A DNA stretch of 64,000 bases, taken from NCBI RefSeq assembly GCF_028747805.1, contig NZ_CP114887.1:2411501-2475500 (forward strand), given 5' to 3'. Source of the stretch: Solibacillus daqui. GTDB lineage: Bacteria; Bacillota; Bacilli; Bacillales_A; Planococcaceae. Positions 1-9,006 of the stretch are shown in pieces; within the stretch, counting starts at the first letter, position 1; every line of letters starts with the position of its first letter. The notes beneath the pieces are model-generated. The model had not been told where the DNA came from. It saw only the letters and a list, made by a program, of their open reading frames with translations, and ran no database searches. The translations under genes and the position numbers were made by a program.

Positions 1-46
1 CATAGGATTACTTAATCTTTTTACAGGTAATGAAATTCAACATGAA

Positions 47-79
47 GAAAACGAGCTTCTCACGCAGACGCTCGTTTTC
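47..79. terminator. Intrinsic terminator hairpin
   Basis: Ten-base arms GAAAACGAGC (47-56) and GCTCGTTTTC (70-79) face each other across a 13-nt loop, and the right arm is T-rich. It probably ends a gene outside the left edge. No coding feature is seen between it and the first gene; 80-269 is A+T-rich leader of the LytTR operon. Confidence 0.6.
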
Positions 80-269
80 TTGTGCACTAAATTTCATTTA
101 ATTGTAAATTAATCACACAAATTAATCATAATAATTTATGCTGAATAGGCAATAGTTTCTGCATGTTATTTCACATATTTTACATGTTATCAAACATTTT
201 TACTTGTTAGCTCATAACAGCAAATCATAGCAAAACGACATGCTACACTTACTTTTGAAAGGAGTTCTT

Positions 270-725
270 ATGAAAATTCATCTAAATATCGAAAGTGAAT
301 TGCAACAAATCGAAGTACATATTCATGCGCCTGAGTACAATGAAGCAGTAGAACAGCTTATGAAAAGGCTCAATCAGCAATCCCCTTCAAATCATATTGC
401 GGGCTATAAGGACAGTGACATTCATTTACTACAAATTCACGAAGTATTTTCAATATATAGCGAAAACGGTAAAGTCTATCTCCAAACCGATGACGATGAA
501 TTTGAAGCAAAAAATAAGTTGTATGAGCTTGAAAATCGTTTCGAGCAGCAATATATACGCATCAATAAAGCAACACTCGTCAACATGAAAAAAATCATTT
601 CCATTCAATCTAAGGTGCTTGGTAATCCGCAAGTTGTATTAGCAAATGATGCAACCATTCCCGTTAGCCGAAATTATTTAAAATCATTAAAAGAAGCACT
701 CGGTTTAGGAGGTACAACGAAATGA
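270..725 (+). CDS. LytTR-family DNA-binding regulator
   Basis: This 151-residue protein is a stand-alone LytTR regulator without a receiver domain. Its C-terminal two thirds carry the LytTR pattern: an acidic strand (IHLLQIHEVFSIYSENGKVYLQ), an ENRF helix, then FEQQYIRINKATLVNMKKI and VSRNYLKSLKEALG at the end. Such proteins with a downstream DUF3021 partner usually control a neighbouring ABC exporter and themselves. The ATG at 270 is chosen over the one at 240 because AAAGGAG lies 7 nt before it. The stop overlaps the next gene by ATGA, so the two are translationally coupled. The target operator was not identified. Confidence 0.88.
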   Translation: MKIHLNIESELQQIEVHIHAPEYNEAVEQLMKRLNQQSPSNHIAGYKDSDIHLLQIHEVFSIYSENGKVYLQTDDDEFEAKNKLYELENRFEQQYIRINKATLVNMKKIISIQSKVLGNPQVVLANDATIPVSRNYLKSLKEALGLGGTTK

Positions 726-1132
726 AAAACTTTTTTATTAGCTTTATGGTTAGTGTTTTTGTGTCATATTTTACGATTGCCATGATTGCTTTTAACAACC
801 CTGAATATTTATGGTCAAGCAAGACAATTATAGTGCAGTTTATATTAGCGAATGGCTTAGGATTTACGATTGGCTGCGCAAATTTATTATTTAGAATCCA
901 ACATTGGCCGTATATAGCAGTTTTGTCCGTTCATTATATCGTTGTTGTGACATCAACATTTATTATCGGAAAATTTGGTAATTGGTTTTACATGAATGAA
1001 CCAATTACGATGATTTCATTATTTTTACGTGTTTCTATCGTTTATGTTGCCGTTTGGATTGTACTGAACTTTACTCAAAAACGTTCAATCAAACAAATGA
1101 ATGAGCTATTACAAAAAAATCGAGGTGAATAA
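722..1132 (+). CDS. DUF3021 membrane protein, partner of LytTR regulator
   Basis: This 136-residue protein has four predicted hydrophobic segments (about residues 5-25, 38-58, 68-90 and 101-123) and a basic C-terminal tail. Size, membrane layout and position directly after a LytTR regulator match the DUF3021 family, whose members are thought to modulate the paired LytTR protein at the membrane. It overlaps the upstream gene by four bases and is followed after 2 nt by the ABC ATPase gene, so all four genes look like one operon. The exact function is not established for the family. Confidence 0.8.
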   Translation: MKNFFISFMVSVFVSYFTIAMIAFNNPEYLWSSKTIIVQFILANGLGFTIGCANLLFRIQHWPYIAVLSVHYIVVVTSTFIIGKFGNWFYMNEPITMISLFLRVSIVYVAVWIVLNFTQKRSIKQMNELLQKNRGE

Positions 1133-1134
1133 TC

Positions 1135-2046
1135 ATGAATAATATTATTGAAGTAAAACAATTAACTAAGCATTTCGGCAATGTTACGGCCGTTAAAGAA
1201 ATTACCTTTAATGTAGTGGAAGGTTCGTTGTTTGCCTTTCTGGGCAGCAATGGCGCTGGAAAATCTACAACAATCGAAATGCTCTGTACATTGCTTGATA
1301 AATCAAGTGGCGATGTACGCATTAACGGACATGAACTAGGAACAATTAAGGGCAATGCGGCAATCCGTGAATCCATTGGTATTGTGTTTCAGCAAAGTAT
1401 TTTAGATCAAACTTTAACTGTAAATGAAAACATTTTACATCGAGGCCGTTTTTATAACTTGCCTAAAAAACTATTGCAAGAAAACTATTATTTCGTACAC
1501 CAGTTTCTACAACTTGAGGATATTGAAATGAAGAAATACGGTCAATTATCCGGCGGACAGCGTAGACGTGCTGACATTGCCCGGGCAATTATCCACAAGC
1601 CTTCCCTTCTGTTTTTAGATGAACCGACAACCGGCTTAGACCCACATACTCGTAAATTTGTTTGGGAAACGATAGAACGCTTACGTAAAGAAATTGGCAT
1701 GACGATTTTTTTGACAACGCATTATATGGAGGAAGCAACGAATGCAGATCAAATTATTGTCATTAAACAAGGTACTATTGTCGCTCAAGGTACTCCAAAT
1801 ACGTTAAAAGAACGCTACGCAAGTGATCAGCTAGTTATCGTTGTAAAAGAAGGCATTGATATTAGCACAATTCTATCCAAAATTGAGCATCCGATTTATG
1901 CTGTTGGTGATGTTTATAAAATCAATATCCCTTCTACGATGCACGCAATTCCGATTCTCGAACAAATTCAACCATTCATAACGTCATTTGAAGTTGTCAA
2001 AGGCTCGCTTGATCAAGTATTTATTCAAATAAACGAAGAAAAGTAG
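1135..2046 (+). CDS. ABC transporter ATP-binding protein (exporter type)
   Basis: This 303-residue ATPase has Walker A GSNGAGKST (about residue 37), a Q-loop region, signature LSGGQRRR, Walker B LLFLDEPTTGLD and the switch histidine in LTTHYMEEA. The roughly 90-residue C-terminal extension is like that of DrrA/CcmA-type drug or antibiotic exporters. It forms a full transporter with the permease 8 nt downstream. The pump is probably controlled by the LytTR/DUF3021 pair. The substrate cannot be read from sequence; peptides or antibiotics are plausible. Confidence 0.92.
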   Translation: MNNIIEVKQLTKHFGNVTAVKEITFNVVEGSLFAFLGSNGAGKSTTIEMLCTLLDKSSGDVRINGHELGTIKGNAAIRESIGIVFQQSILDQTLTVNENILHRGRFYNLPKKLLQENYYFVHQFLQLEDIEMKKYGQLSGGQRRRADIARAIIHKPSLLFLDEPTTGLDPHTRKFVWETIERLRKEIGMTIFLTTHYMEEATNADQIIVIKQGTIVAQGTPNTLKERYASDQLVIVVKEGIDISTILSKIEHPIYAVGDVYKINIPSTMHAIPILEQIQPFITSFEVVKGSLDQVFIQINEEK

Positions 2047-2054
2047 GTGAAGTG

Positions 2055-2921
2055 ATGTTAAGTAGTCTAATTAGCCGTAATAATAAAGTGTTTTTACGTA
2101 ATAAAATGCTCGTGTTTTTCTCGCTACTTTCGGTACTGATTGCAGTTGGTTTATACGCCATTTTCCTACAAAAATTACAAGTGGACTCAATCAAGCAGTT
2201 CGTTCCTGTTACTAAAAATATCGAACAATTAGTAAGTGAATGGATGGTTGCAGGAATCTTAACAACAACTGCCATGACTTCAACGCTCGCTGTTTTTGGG
2301 ATTTATATTCAAGATTTAGAATCAAAGCGAACAGCCGATTTTTTAGTTACCTCCGCTTCAAGGCTTAACATTCAGCTCAGCTACGTTTTTAGTTCTCTTA
2401 TAATTGGCTTTGGTATGACATTCATTGCGTTTATTTGCTGTGAACTATTTATCGTAGCAATTGGTGGACAACTATTATCAATAGTTGCCCTTATAAAGGT
2501 GCTTTCGCTATTAGTTTTAGCTGTGCTATTAAGCGCGATGATTAATTTATTTATTGTATTGTTTATTAATTCTGAAACGGCTTTTTCTACAGTGAACACC
2601 ATTATCGGCACGCTCATTGGCTTTTTATGTGCCATTTATGTTCCGATGGGGGTATTACCGAGCGCTGTTCAAACCGTCATTCATTTCTTCTCGGTTAGTC
2701 ATATTGCTGTACTTCTACGCCAAGTGTTTATGGAAGATTCACTCCGGACCGTATTTGCCGGTGCAGTTACTTACGAAGAAGAATACAAACTGAATTATGG
2801 CGTTGTTTATGAAATCGGTGATTCAATTTTTTCTCCAATTTCAAGTGTGCTATTTATTGTTGGAACAATCATTGCTATCGGTCTATTCGCTGCCATTGTT
2901 TATAAACGAAAATATAAATAA
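2055..2921 (+). CDS. ABC transporter permease (ABC-2 type)
   Basis: This 288-residue protein has six hydrophobic segments, with a first helix near residues 20-38, a cluster between about 100 and 200 and a final helix before a basic end (VYKRKYK). That is the ABC-2 exporter permease layout. The ATG at 2055 is preferred over the adjacent GTG at 2052 because AGGTGA ends 4 nt before it. It is the last gene of the LytTR operon and supplies the membrane channel for the ATPase immediately upstream. Confidence 0.88.
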   Translation: MLSSLISRNNKVFLRNKMLVFFSLLSVLIAVGLYAIFLQKLQVDSIKQFVPVTKNIEQLVSEWMVAGILTTTAMTSTLAVFGIYIQDLESKRTADFLVTSASRLNIQLSYVFSSLIIGFGMTFIAFICCELFIVAIGGQLLSIVALIKVLSLLVLAVLLSAMINLFIVLFINSETAFSTVNTIIGTLIGFLCAIYVPMGVLPSAVQTVIHFFSVSHIAVLLRQVFMEDSLRTVFAGAVTYEEEYKLNYGVVYEIGDSIFSPISSVLFIVGTIIAIGLFAAIVYKRKYK

Positions 2922-2926
2922 CAAAA

Positions 2927-2947
2927 AGCGCGATGCTACTTCGCGCT
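2927..2947 (+). terminator. Hairpin after ABC permease gene
   Basis: Seven-base G+C-rich arms AGCGCGA and TCGCGCT enclose a 7-nt loop six bases after the permease stop. There is no T-run behind it, so termination is only possible. Confidence 0.4.
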
Positions 2948-2950
2948 AAG

Positions 2951-3091
2951 GCAACTTCTTGGTCGATGTTTGGTGGTAATAAAACGAAGGCAGTTGGGGA
3001 CTACGATGAAAATGAATTATGTTTCCAAGCATTTACAGAAACAAAGACAATTTTAGAAAAACCTTTTCTCAACGTAAAAGAGCATGCATAA
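2951..3091 (+). pseudogene. 3' remnant of an unidentified gene
   Basis: An open frame of 46 codons without a start begins directly after the hairpin and runs to TAA at 3089. Its translation (ATSWSMFGGNKTKA... to LNVKEHA) reads like real protein, not a shadow of a known gene. It looks like the 3' end of a gene whose front part was deleted. The family was not recognised. Confidence 0.35.
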
Positions 3092-3116
3092 CAAAAAATT
3101 GCTGTACATGCTCTTT
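3077..3116 (-). terminator. Hairpin terminator after efeU
   Basis: Arms AAAGAGCATG (3077-3086) and CATGCTCTTT (3107-3116) pair over a 20-nt loop just beyond the efeU stop. The T-rich tail on the minus strand is short, so it is a moderate terminator. Confidence 0.45.
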
Positions 3117-3148
3117 CATCGTATTACTTATATTCTATTAGTCAATGA

Positions 3149-4864
3149 TCATTTTCTCTTCTTCAAAATAACCGTACCTATCACTAATACAATTAACACT
3201 GTCTGACCTAGCACTGTTTCAATCGTTGGATAAAAACCAATCGTACTAATTACCGGTAACCCATCTATCACCGTTGTCGAAATTTTACTTGTTAATTGTA
3301 GCGTATGGATACTTACGCCAATAATTTTAAATGCGAGTACATAAATTAACACCGTTGCAACGGCGAAGAATTTATGCACGGGAATTTTGCCACTTACTTT
3401 AAATAACACAATCGCAAAGACAATTAAAATGACCAGTGCCACGACAATACCTAATACGAATTGCGATAGCTCCATTTTCGGTGCAATCCCTGCATAAAAT
3501 AGCAGCGTTTCTGCCCCTTCACGGAATACCGATAAAAAGCTAATAAATGCCATTGCAAACACAGATTGCTTTGAAATCGCATGGTTCATTTGTTTAGCAA
3601 TATAGGCATTCCAACTAGTGACACTAGATTTATTATGCAACCAAATCCCAACACCTATCATCATTGCGGCCGCAATTAACCCAATACAGCCTTCTAGCAA
3701 TTCGCGGTTTGTATTGACAGTTGCAGAATTAAATAGCGTCAACATTAAAATCGCCGTAATAGCTGACACCAATATCCCTGAACCAGCCCCTACATAAATC
3801 CACTTGCGCATATGAGGTTGACCGGATTTTTCTAAAAAGGCGACAAGTGCCATGATGATTAGTAACGCCTCTAATCCTTCACGTAATAATATAAGCGCAG
3901 AATCCCAAAAAGAATAATCGCTATTCTCTTGTACAAGCTGAATTTCCGTTTTAAATTGCTCTAACTGCTTCGTTACTTTTTTCGTATCAGGTGTAGCCTT
4001 CATCAATTCACTTACTAATAGTGGCATTGTACTTTCAATTTTTGTGTACAGTGAGCCATTGCGCGTTGAAATTTCCATTTCAACACTTGGCCAAATCGTA
4101 ATAAACTCAGTAATTTGACCTGCAGCTTCATCAAATTGTTGCTTTTCGATGAAGTCACTCGCTTCATCAATGTAATTAATTAAAGATTGCAGTGAATAAT
4201 CGCCTTCTACGACTTCAGCGGTTTCTTTTCCTGCGATAAAATCAGTAATCGTTTGCTTTAAGGAGTCGTATTGCGCTTGAATCGTTGCCATATCTGGATT
4301 CTCAGAGGCAAGTGTAATGCGTAAAAAAGCCATTTGTGTTTCAATTTGACCATACATCGCTACACTTTGCTCACGGATTGGACGTTCATTTTTATTCCAC
4401 TTCACATTAAACTCTGTATAGGCTTCGTTAATTTGTGTGAGATCCTTGGAGGCAAGTGCCAGTTCGAATTGTTGCATCACCGGCGTAAATTTTTGTTCAA
4501 ATTCTTTGCGTTGCGCCGCTTCATCGACTGGATTTTCTAGCTTTTCAAGTGCGCGTAATTCATTAGAAAGCGTTGAAAGTGCCTGCAAACGCTGTTCTTT
4601 TGTTGCACTACTCATTGCCGCATCAAAAGCCGCTGTAACTTTTTGTTGTTGCTCGGTTTCTTTTGTTTCAACAAGTGCCCAATCCGATGCAAATTGCTCT
4701 AACGCCTTCTGAACCTTGGTATCATTGTCCTGTTTTGTATTAATGAGCGCATCACTAATCGAAATATAAAGTGAACTATACGACTGCTGGGCAAAAGCAC
4801 TTTGTAACGACAATGTCAGTAATAAGCTCAGGACTAAACTACAGCGAATTAAATAATGCTTCAC
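3149..4864 (-). CDS. efeU: EfeU/FTR1-family ferrous iron permease with N-terminal extracytoplasmic domain
   Basis: Membrane permease of the EfeUOB elemental iron importer. The 571-residue protein begins with a signal peptide (to about residue 25). A roughly 290-residue helical extracytoplasmic domain follows, then a seven-helix FTR1 domain with the two iron-binding REXXE motifs, REGLE at about 328 and REGAE at about 444. The start is GTG at 4862-4864, with AAGGGGAG 8 nt upstream inside efeB; the coding overlap with efeB is 26 bp. It is last in the order efeO-efeB-efeU, presumably one Fur-controlled transcript. Gram-positive EfeU proteins commonly carry this long N-terminal addition. Confidence 0.93.
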   Translation of the reverse strand: MKHYLIRCSLVLSLLLTLSLQSAFAQQSYSSLYISISDALINTKQDNDTKVQKALEQFASDWALVETKETEQQQKVTAAFDAAMSSATKEQRLQALSTLSNELRALEKLENPVDEAAQRKEFEQKFTPVMQQFELALASKDLTQINEAYTEFNVKWNKNERPIREQSVAMYGQIETQMAFLRITLASENPDMATIQAQYDSLKQTITDFIAGKETAEVVEGDYSLQSLINYIDEASDFIEKQQFDEAAGQITEFITIWPSVEMEISTRNGSLYTKIESTMPLLVSELMKATPDTKKVTKQLEQFKTEIQLVQENSDYSFWDSALILLREGLEALLIIMALVAFLEKSGQPHMRKWIYVGAGSGILVSAITAILMLTLFNSATVNTNRELLEGCIGLIAAAMMIGVGIWLHNKSSVTSWNAYIAKQMNHAISKQSVFAMAFISFLSVFREGAETLLFYAGIAPKMELSQFVLGIVVALVILIVFAIVLFKVSGKIPVHKFFAVATVLIYVLAFKIIGVSIHTLQLTSKISTTVIDGLPVISTIGFYPTIETVLGQTVLIVLVIGTVILKKRK

Positions 4865-6098
4865 CTAGATAACTCCCCTTTTCTACACCAGGGAAGCATG
4901 CAAATACCGCACTACCTCGATGGGTAACATATTCGTTCATTTTATCTAAACGCCCTAAGCTATTTTGAACAGCAATAAATTGCGCTGGATCTTGTTGAAA
5001 CGAAATAAATAGCAAGCCGGCATCATGTGTGCCGGTTTTTGATAGCACACCCGACGCATAAGAAAAAGAACGTCTTAACATTTTTGCTCCTGATTTTACC
5101 GCTAAATGTACATGCGATGTTTCAGGAATAATGTACTTGCCTTCTAAATCCTTTTCCTCAATATCAAATTTAGCAAATTCATCCTTCTTACCAATCGGTG
5201 CGCCACTTTCACGATGACGACCAAATGTTGCTTCCTGGTCTTTTAATGACGTACGATCCCACGTTTCTAAATGCATTTGAATCGGGCGTGCGACTAAATA
5301 AGTTCCGTTTTTTAACCATCCACCCTGCACCCAAACAATTTCATTCATCGCTTTTTTGTCCGTTATTAACGGATTTCCTGTACCATCTTTAAAAGCAAAT
5401 AAATTCCTTGGCGTTCCTTCGTGTGCCGGGAATGAATTAAAACCAGCCTGTGACCAATGAATTTCCACCAAGCCTGATGCTGCACGCACCAAATTACGCA
5501 CGGCATGAAACGCTACTTGTGGATCGTCTGCACAAGCTTGTATACATAAATCTCCACCTGTTAAATTTTCTTGTAGCTGGTCTTTCGGAAAATGCGGTAA
5601 ATCTTTCAGTGTTTTTGGTTGTAACTGCTTCATATTTAATTTTGAAAACAGCGATGGCCCAACTCCCACTGTAATCGTTAAATTGCTTGCATCAAGACCA
5701 GACGCTTCACCGGTATCACCTGTTGGCACACGAACATTAGTTGCATGGTCTACCATCAGTTCGCCATTCATTAAGCGAACCATTAGTGGTGTCCATTTTT
5801 GTAAGAGCGCTTGAAACTCTGCCTTCGAAGTGAATAACACATTTAACGATGCAAAATAAATATGCTTTTGAACAGGCGTAGCAATTCCTGATTGATGTGT
5901 TCCATAAAAATTCACTTTGTTTTCAGTTGTACTATCATCTGCAACTACTTCAAAAACATCCTGCCCCATCACTTTCATAACGCCACCAAGGCCGGTTGCG
6001 CCGATTGCAACACCGGCGACACCAGCCCCTGTAAGCTTTAACATGTCACGACGAGAGATTTTTTTGTTATACCATTTTTCATCGTGCTTTGACGTCAT
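4839..6098 (-). CDS. efeB: EfeB, Tat-exported Dyp-type heme peroxidase
   Basis: This 419-residue protein has a twin-arginine signal (SRRDMLKLTGAG, residues 15-26) and then a dye-decolourising peroxidase fold. The GXXDG motif is seen as KDGTGN near residue 237, the heme-side HRES segment near 295, and an arginine-rich RRSFSY stretch near 345. In EfeUOB systems this enzyme oxidises Fe(II) outside the membrane to supply EfeU, and release of iron from heme has also been proposed. It lies 6 nt after efeO and overlaps efeU, so it is central in the operon. Confidence 0.93.
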   Translation of the reverse strand: MTSKHDEKWYNKKISRRDMLKLTGAGVAGVAIGATGLGGVMKVMGQDVFEVVADDSTTENKVNFYGTHQSGIATPVQKHIYFASLNVLFTSKAEFQALLQKWTPLMVRLMNGELMVDHATNVRVPTGDTGEASGLDASNLTITVGVGPSLFSKLNMKQLQPKTLKDLPHFPKDQLQENLTGGDLCIQACADDPQVAFHAVRNLVRAASGLVEIHWSQAGFNSFPAHEGTPRNLFAFKDGTGNPLITDKKAMNEIVWVQGGWLKNGTYLVARPIQMHLETWDRTSLKDQEATFGRHRESGAPIGKKDEFAKFDIEEKDLEGKYIIPETSHVHLAVKSGAKMLRRSFSYASGVLSKTGTHDAGLLFISFQQDPAQFIAVQNSLGRLDKMNEYVTHRGSAVFACFPGVEKGSYLGEALFNSL

Positions 6099-6104
6099 AT
6101 ACTA

Positions 6105-6980
6105 TCACTCCACAACGATGCCCATTTGACTTAACGGCTCACCTAATTGGTTCACTGCTGCTGCTAAAGCTTTTGTGTCGGCATCTGTTAAGTCTAAATA
6201 CGAAACATAGCCTCCATCTGCAGTTGCATAATTTGCTAATAAGTCATCTACGGCTTTGAATTTTTCATCTAATGTTGTCACTAAAGCTGCATCTTTTGCT
6301 TCTAATTTCGGACGTAAAATTTCAAAGATTTTTTCTGCACCTTCAATATTTGCCTTGAAGTCATATAGGTCTGTATGTGAATAAATTTCTTCTTCACCTG
6401 AAATTTTTGAAGTAGATACTTCGTTTAATAAATCAACTGCACCGGTAATCATTAAATCTGGTATTACTTCTACAGTTTGTACTAATGCATGTAATTCTTT
6501 TGTATCTGCTAATAATTGATCTGCAACTGCTTCATAACCTGCTGTTGTATTTTCTTCCCATAGTGCGTACTCAAGTTTATGATAGCCTGACCATTCTTCT
6601 TTGCCTTTACCTTCTTCTTCGATGTCAGCCAAACGACCATCAATGCGTGGGTCTAAGTCACCAAAGCTTTCTGCAATTGGTTCAGAGCGTTCAAAATACA
6701 TACGTGCTGGTGCATAAGCCGCTTTTGCGCCTTCAATATCACCCGCTTTAAATAATTCAACAAATTTTTCAGTTTCAATTAAAAACTGATCCATTTGCTC
6801 TAATGCAAATTGTTGATAGCTTTGTAATTCAGCTGTTAAATCGGTTGCTACTTCCGTTGATTCAACATTTTCTGATTGGGTTGTTTCTTCTGATTCTACT
6901 TTTGAGGCCTCATCATTACCACACCCCGCTAGTAATAATCCTCCAACCATTAAGGCTGAATAAAACTTTGCTTTTTTCAT
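6105..6980 (-). CDS. efeO: EfeO/EfeM iron-binding lipoprotein (imelysin, M75 domain)
   Basis: This 291-residue lipoprotein has lipobox LLAGC (Cys about residue 20), a short acidic linker and an M75/imelysin domain. The HXXE signature is visible as GYHKLEYALWE around residue 145. No cupredoxin domain is present before the M75 domain, so it is the EfeM-like form. It binds iron outside the cell and delivers it to EfeB and EfeU, encoded directly downstream. The promoter region carries a Fur box. Its acidic composition fits a metal-binding surface protein. Confidence 0.9.
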   Translation of the reverse strand: MKKAKFYSALMVGGLLLAGCGNDEASKVESEETTQSENVESTEVATDLTAELQSYQQFALEQMDQFLIETEKFVELFKAGDIEGAKAAYAPARMYFERSEPIAESFGDLDPRIDGRLADIEEEGKGKEEWSGYHKLEYALWEENTTAGYEAVADQLLADTKELHALVQTVEVIPDLMITGAVDLLNEVSTSKISGEEEIYSHTDLYDFKANIEGAEKIFEILRPKLEAKDAALVTTLDEKFKAVDDLLANYATADGGYVSYLDLTDADTKALAAAVNQLGEPLSQMGIVVE

Positions 6981-7057
6981 AACTCATTTCCTGCTTTCAT
7001 TTTAGAGTATAAAAGTGACGTTCAAATAGGTTATTGATGTATAAGGCACCTTTTATA

Positions 7058-7072
7058 TGAGAATGATAATCA
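7058..7072 (-). promoter_or_regulatory. Fur box upstream of efeO
   Basis: TGAGAATGATAATCA matches the 7-1-7 Bacillus Fur consensus (TGATAATNATTATCA) at 13 of 15 positions. It lies 78 nt before the efeO start, as expected for iron repression of the efe operon. Confidence 0.8.
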
Positions 7073-7210
7073 ATGTAACTATTAATTGCAATACCAATTT
7101 AGAAATAAAGCAAAAATAAACAAAAATTAGTTTCTCTATACTTCAAGGAGATTTTTCGTACTTAATGTATCTTTTCTATTTGTAACTTTTTACACCTTTC
7201 ATGGTCGAAA

Positions 7211-7242
7211 ACAAAAAAACATGCCCGTATTTGAGGCATGTT
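7211..7242 (-). terminator. Intrinsic terminator of fetB
   Basis: Arms AACATGCC (7218-7225) and GGCATGTT (7235-7242), followed on the minus strand by a run of seven T, lie 12 nt past the fetB stop. Confidence 0.88.
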
Positions 7243-7253
7243 AGAGCAGTTTA

Positions 7254-8009
7254 TCATTCTTTCCACACAAGCTTTTGCATGCGGTTATTGAAAAATGTTG
7301 GATAAATTAAAAAACCTAAAATAATACTACTCAGCGCCGCGCAGCTTAACAAACCAAAAATGATTAATATTTGGAATTGCACCGCTTGGACAGGGTCCGC
7401 GCCACCAATAATTTGTCCGCTCATCATCCCCGGTAATTGTACAAGTCCAATCGTTTTTTGTGCTTCGATTGTGGGAATAGTGCTCGTTTTAATTGATTCC
7501 AATAATTGCTTATGTATCGCCTGCTTCGGTGTACCTCCAAGTGATAAAATCAGCTCAATTTGGTCCTCACTGGCAGCCATTTCTGATTTAAAACGATTTA
7601 AAAAAAGAATTGTAATGACCATCGCATTCCCTATAAGCATCCCACTAATCGGAATAATATATTGTGGTGTTGCTGGAACGATCTTGAAGCCAAGTAAAAT
7701 CCCCTGCGTAAATACTTCAACCGTTGTTAACGTTAAGGCAATTTTCCAGGTAATTCCCTTAATGCCCTTGCCTTTTTTACGTGCATTTAACGTCGCTACC
7801 GTCAGCATAAAGACAATCATTAAACTTATAAAAAGGAAACTTTCCGCTTCAAAAATAAATTGAAGCACATAGCCAATCGCAAATAGCTGCACAACCGATC
7901 GCACAGTTGCAATGATAATATCCCTTTCTAAATGTAGGTTCAACGTTTTTGAAAGGATAAACGGAACAAACACGAATAGTAATGTTAACGATAAACTAAG
8001 TAAACTCAT
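7254..8009 (-). CDS. fetB: FetB/YbbM-type ABC permease (UPF0014)
   Basis: This 251-residue membrane protein begins MSLLSLSLTLLFVFVPFILS and carries the UPF0014 hallmarks RDIIIATVRSVVQLFAIGYVL and GLVQLPGMMSGQIIGG. The family includes E. coli FetB, permease of a putative iron exporter giving peroxide resistance. The usual ATPase FetA is not adjacent, so the gene is an orphan here. The ATG at 8009 is preferred over GTG at 8015 because CAAAGGAG lies 7 nt before the ATG. The position beside the Fur-controlled efe genes suits iron homeostasis; the transported metal is inferred. Confidence 0.8.
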   Translation of the reverse strand: MSLLSLSLTLLFVFVPFILSKTLNLHLERDIIIATVRSVVQLFAIGYVLQFIFEAESFLFISLMIVFMLTVATLNARKKGKGIKGITWKIALTLTTVEVFTQGILLGFKIVPATPQYIIPISGMLIGNAMVITILFLNRFKSEMAASEDQIELILSLGGTPKQAIHKQLLESIKTSTIPTIEAQKTIGLVQLPGMMSGQIIGGADPVQAVQFQILIIFGLLSCAALSSIILGFLIYPTFFNNRMQKLVWKE

Positions 8010-8140
8010 GGTCACTCTCCTTTGCGTATTAGAGGATAGGAAAGTTTATATTTCAAGGTAACCTACAAAGATGCGACATCATTTTTAACTATACAACTTT
8101 TCTATCTTATTCACCAAGCCAATCATGAGGATATGCATAA

Positions 8141-8575
8141 TTATTTATCCAAAAATAACGTCATTCCTGGAGCCTCTGTATCACGTATTATAAAGCCTAG
8201 TTTTTCGTAAAACGGCTTCTTGCCTGGTGCACAAAAGAGCTGAACCGATTTCATACCTTGTTGCTGACAATGTTGTACTAAAGCTGTCATTACCTTTTTC
8301 CCTACCCCATTCGCCTGATAACTTGGTTGAATCATCACATCGCAAATAAATGTTTGGTAGACCCCATCTGAAACAATTCGCCCAAAGCCAATTAATTGCT
8401 GGTCATCATAAGCCGCAATTGAATACCAGCTATTGCATATTCCCTCATACAATTGATCAGGTGTAAAAAAGCCGTTCGCATTCCAACCTGTCGTAGAATG
8501 TAACGCTAAATACTGTTGTTTTTCAGGTAATTCATCACTGATAATAATGTGCTGAACTGTTGTTTTCTGTTCCAT
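8141..8575 (-). CDS. GNAT-family N-acetyltransferase
   Basis: This 144-residue protein shows the GNAT core: strand pair LIGFGRIVSDG, then FICDVMIQPSYQANGVGKKVMTALVQHC with the acetyl-CoA-binding Q/RxxGxG/A pattern (QANGVG), and the final FYEKLGF segment. It probably acetylates a small molecule or a protein amino group; no substrate can be named. The start has GGGGG 7 nt upstream. It has its own intergenic space on both sides and is probably monocistronic. Confidence 0.85.
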   Translation of the reverse strand: MEQKTTVQHIIISDELPEKQQYLALHSTTGWNANGFFTPDQLYEGICNSWYSIAAYDDQQLIGFGRIVSDGVYQTFICDVMIQPSYQANGVGKKVMTALVQHCQQQGMKSVQLFCAPGKKPFYEKLGFIIRDTEAPGMTLFLDK

Positions 8576-8642
8576 TCACCCGCCCCCTTTTCGTATTATT
8601 ATAAGTACAAAGAAATAAATATACCATACGAAAAATAAAATA

Positions 8643-8672
8643 AGAACAATGTGGATTTCTCCGCATTGTTCT
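8643..8672 (-). terminator. Intrinsic terminator of the cdf-arsR operon
   Basis: Arms AGAACAATGTGGA and TCCGCATTGTTCT (one mismatch) close on a 4-nt loop, with TTATTTT following on the minus strand, just beyond the ArsR-family gene. Confidence 0.8.
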
Positions 8673-8679
8673 CTTAGAT

Positions 8680-8994
8680 TTAGTGTTTTGCATGATCAAT
8701 TGCCTGATGGAGTAAATTCATAACATGCTCATCATCGCTAGTATAATACATCGTTGTCCCTTCGCGTCGGAACTTAACGAGCCGTAAGTTTTTTAAAAAA
8801 CGTAATTGATGTGACACCGTTGATTGACTTAAATTTAAGCTTTCTGCTATATCATTCACTGCATATTCCTCACAGCATAATAAATTTAAAATACGAATAC
8901 GTGTTGGATCTCCTAGCGCTTTGAATAGTTGCGACACGACAAATAATGTTTCTTCATCTAGTTCGTGACGTACATTTTCAATTTGTTCGTTCAT
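8680..8994 (-). CDS. czrA: CzrA/SmtB-like zinc-sensing ArsR-family repressor
   Basis: This 104-residue winged-helix repressor has recognition helix [12 protein letters not shown] and the complete alpha-5 metal site D88-X-H90-X10-H101-X2-H104. That is the exact spacing found in CzrA and SmtB and points to Zn(II)/Co(II) sensing. It lies 12 nt after the CDF exporter gene in one operon. It should release the palindromic operator upstream of that exporter when zinc is high. The Cys pair at about residues 40-41 is not the CXC of CadC. Confidence 0.9.
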   Translation of the reverse strand: MNEQIENVRHELDEETLFVVSQLFKALGDPTRIRILNLLCCEEYAVNDIAESLNLSQSTVSHQLRFLKNLRLVKFRREGTTMYYTSDDEHVMNLLHQAIDHAKH

Positions 8995-9006
8995 ATTTGT
9001 CCCCCT

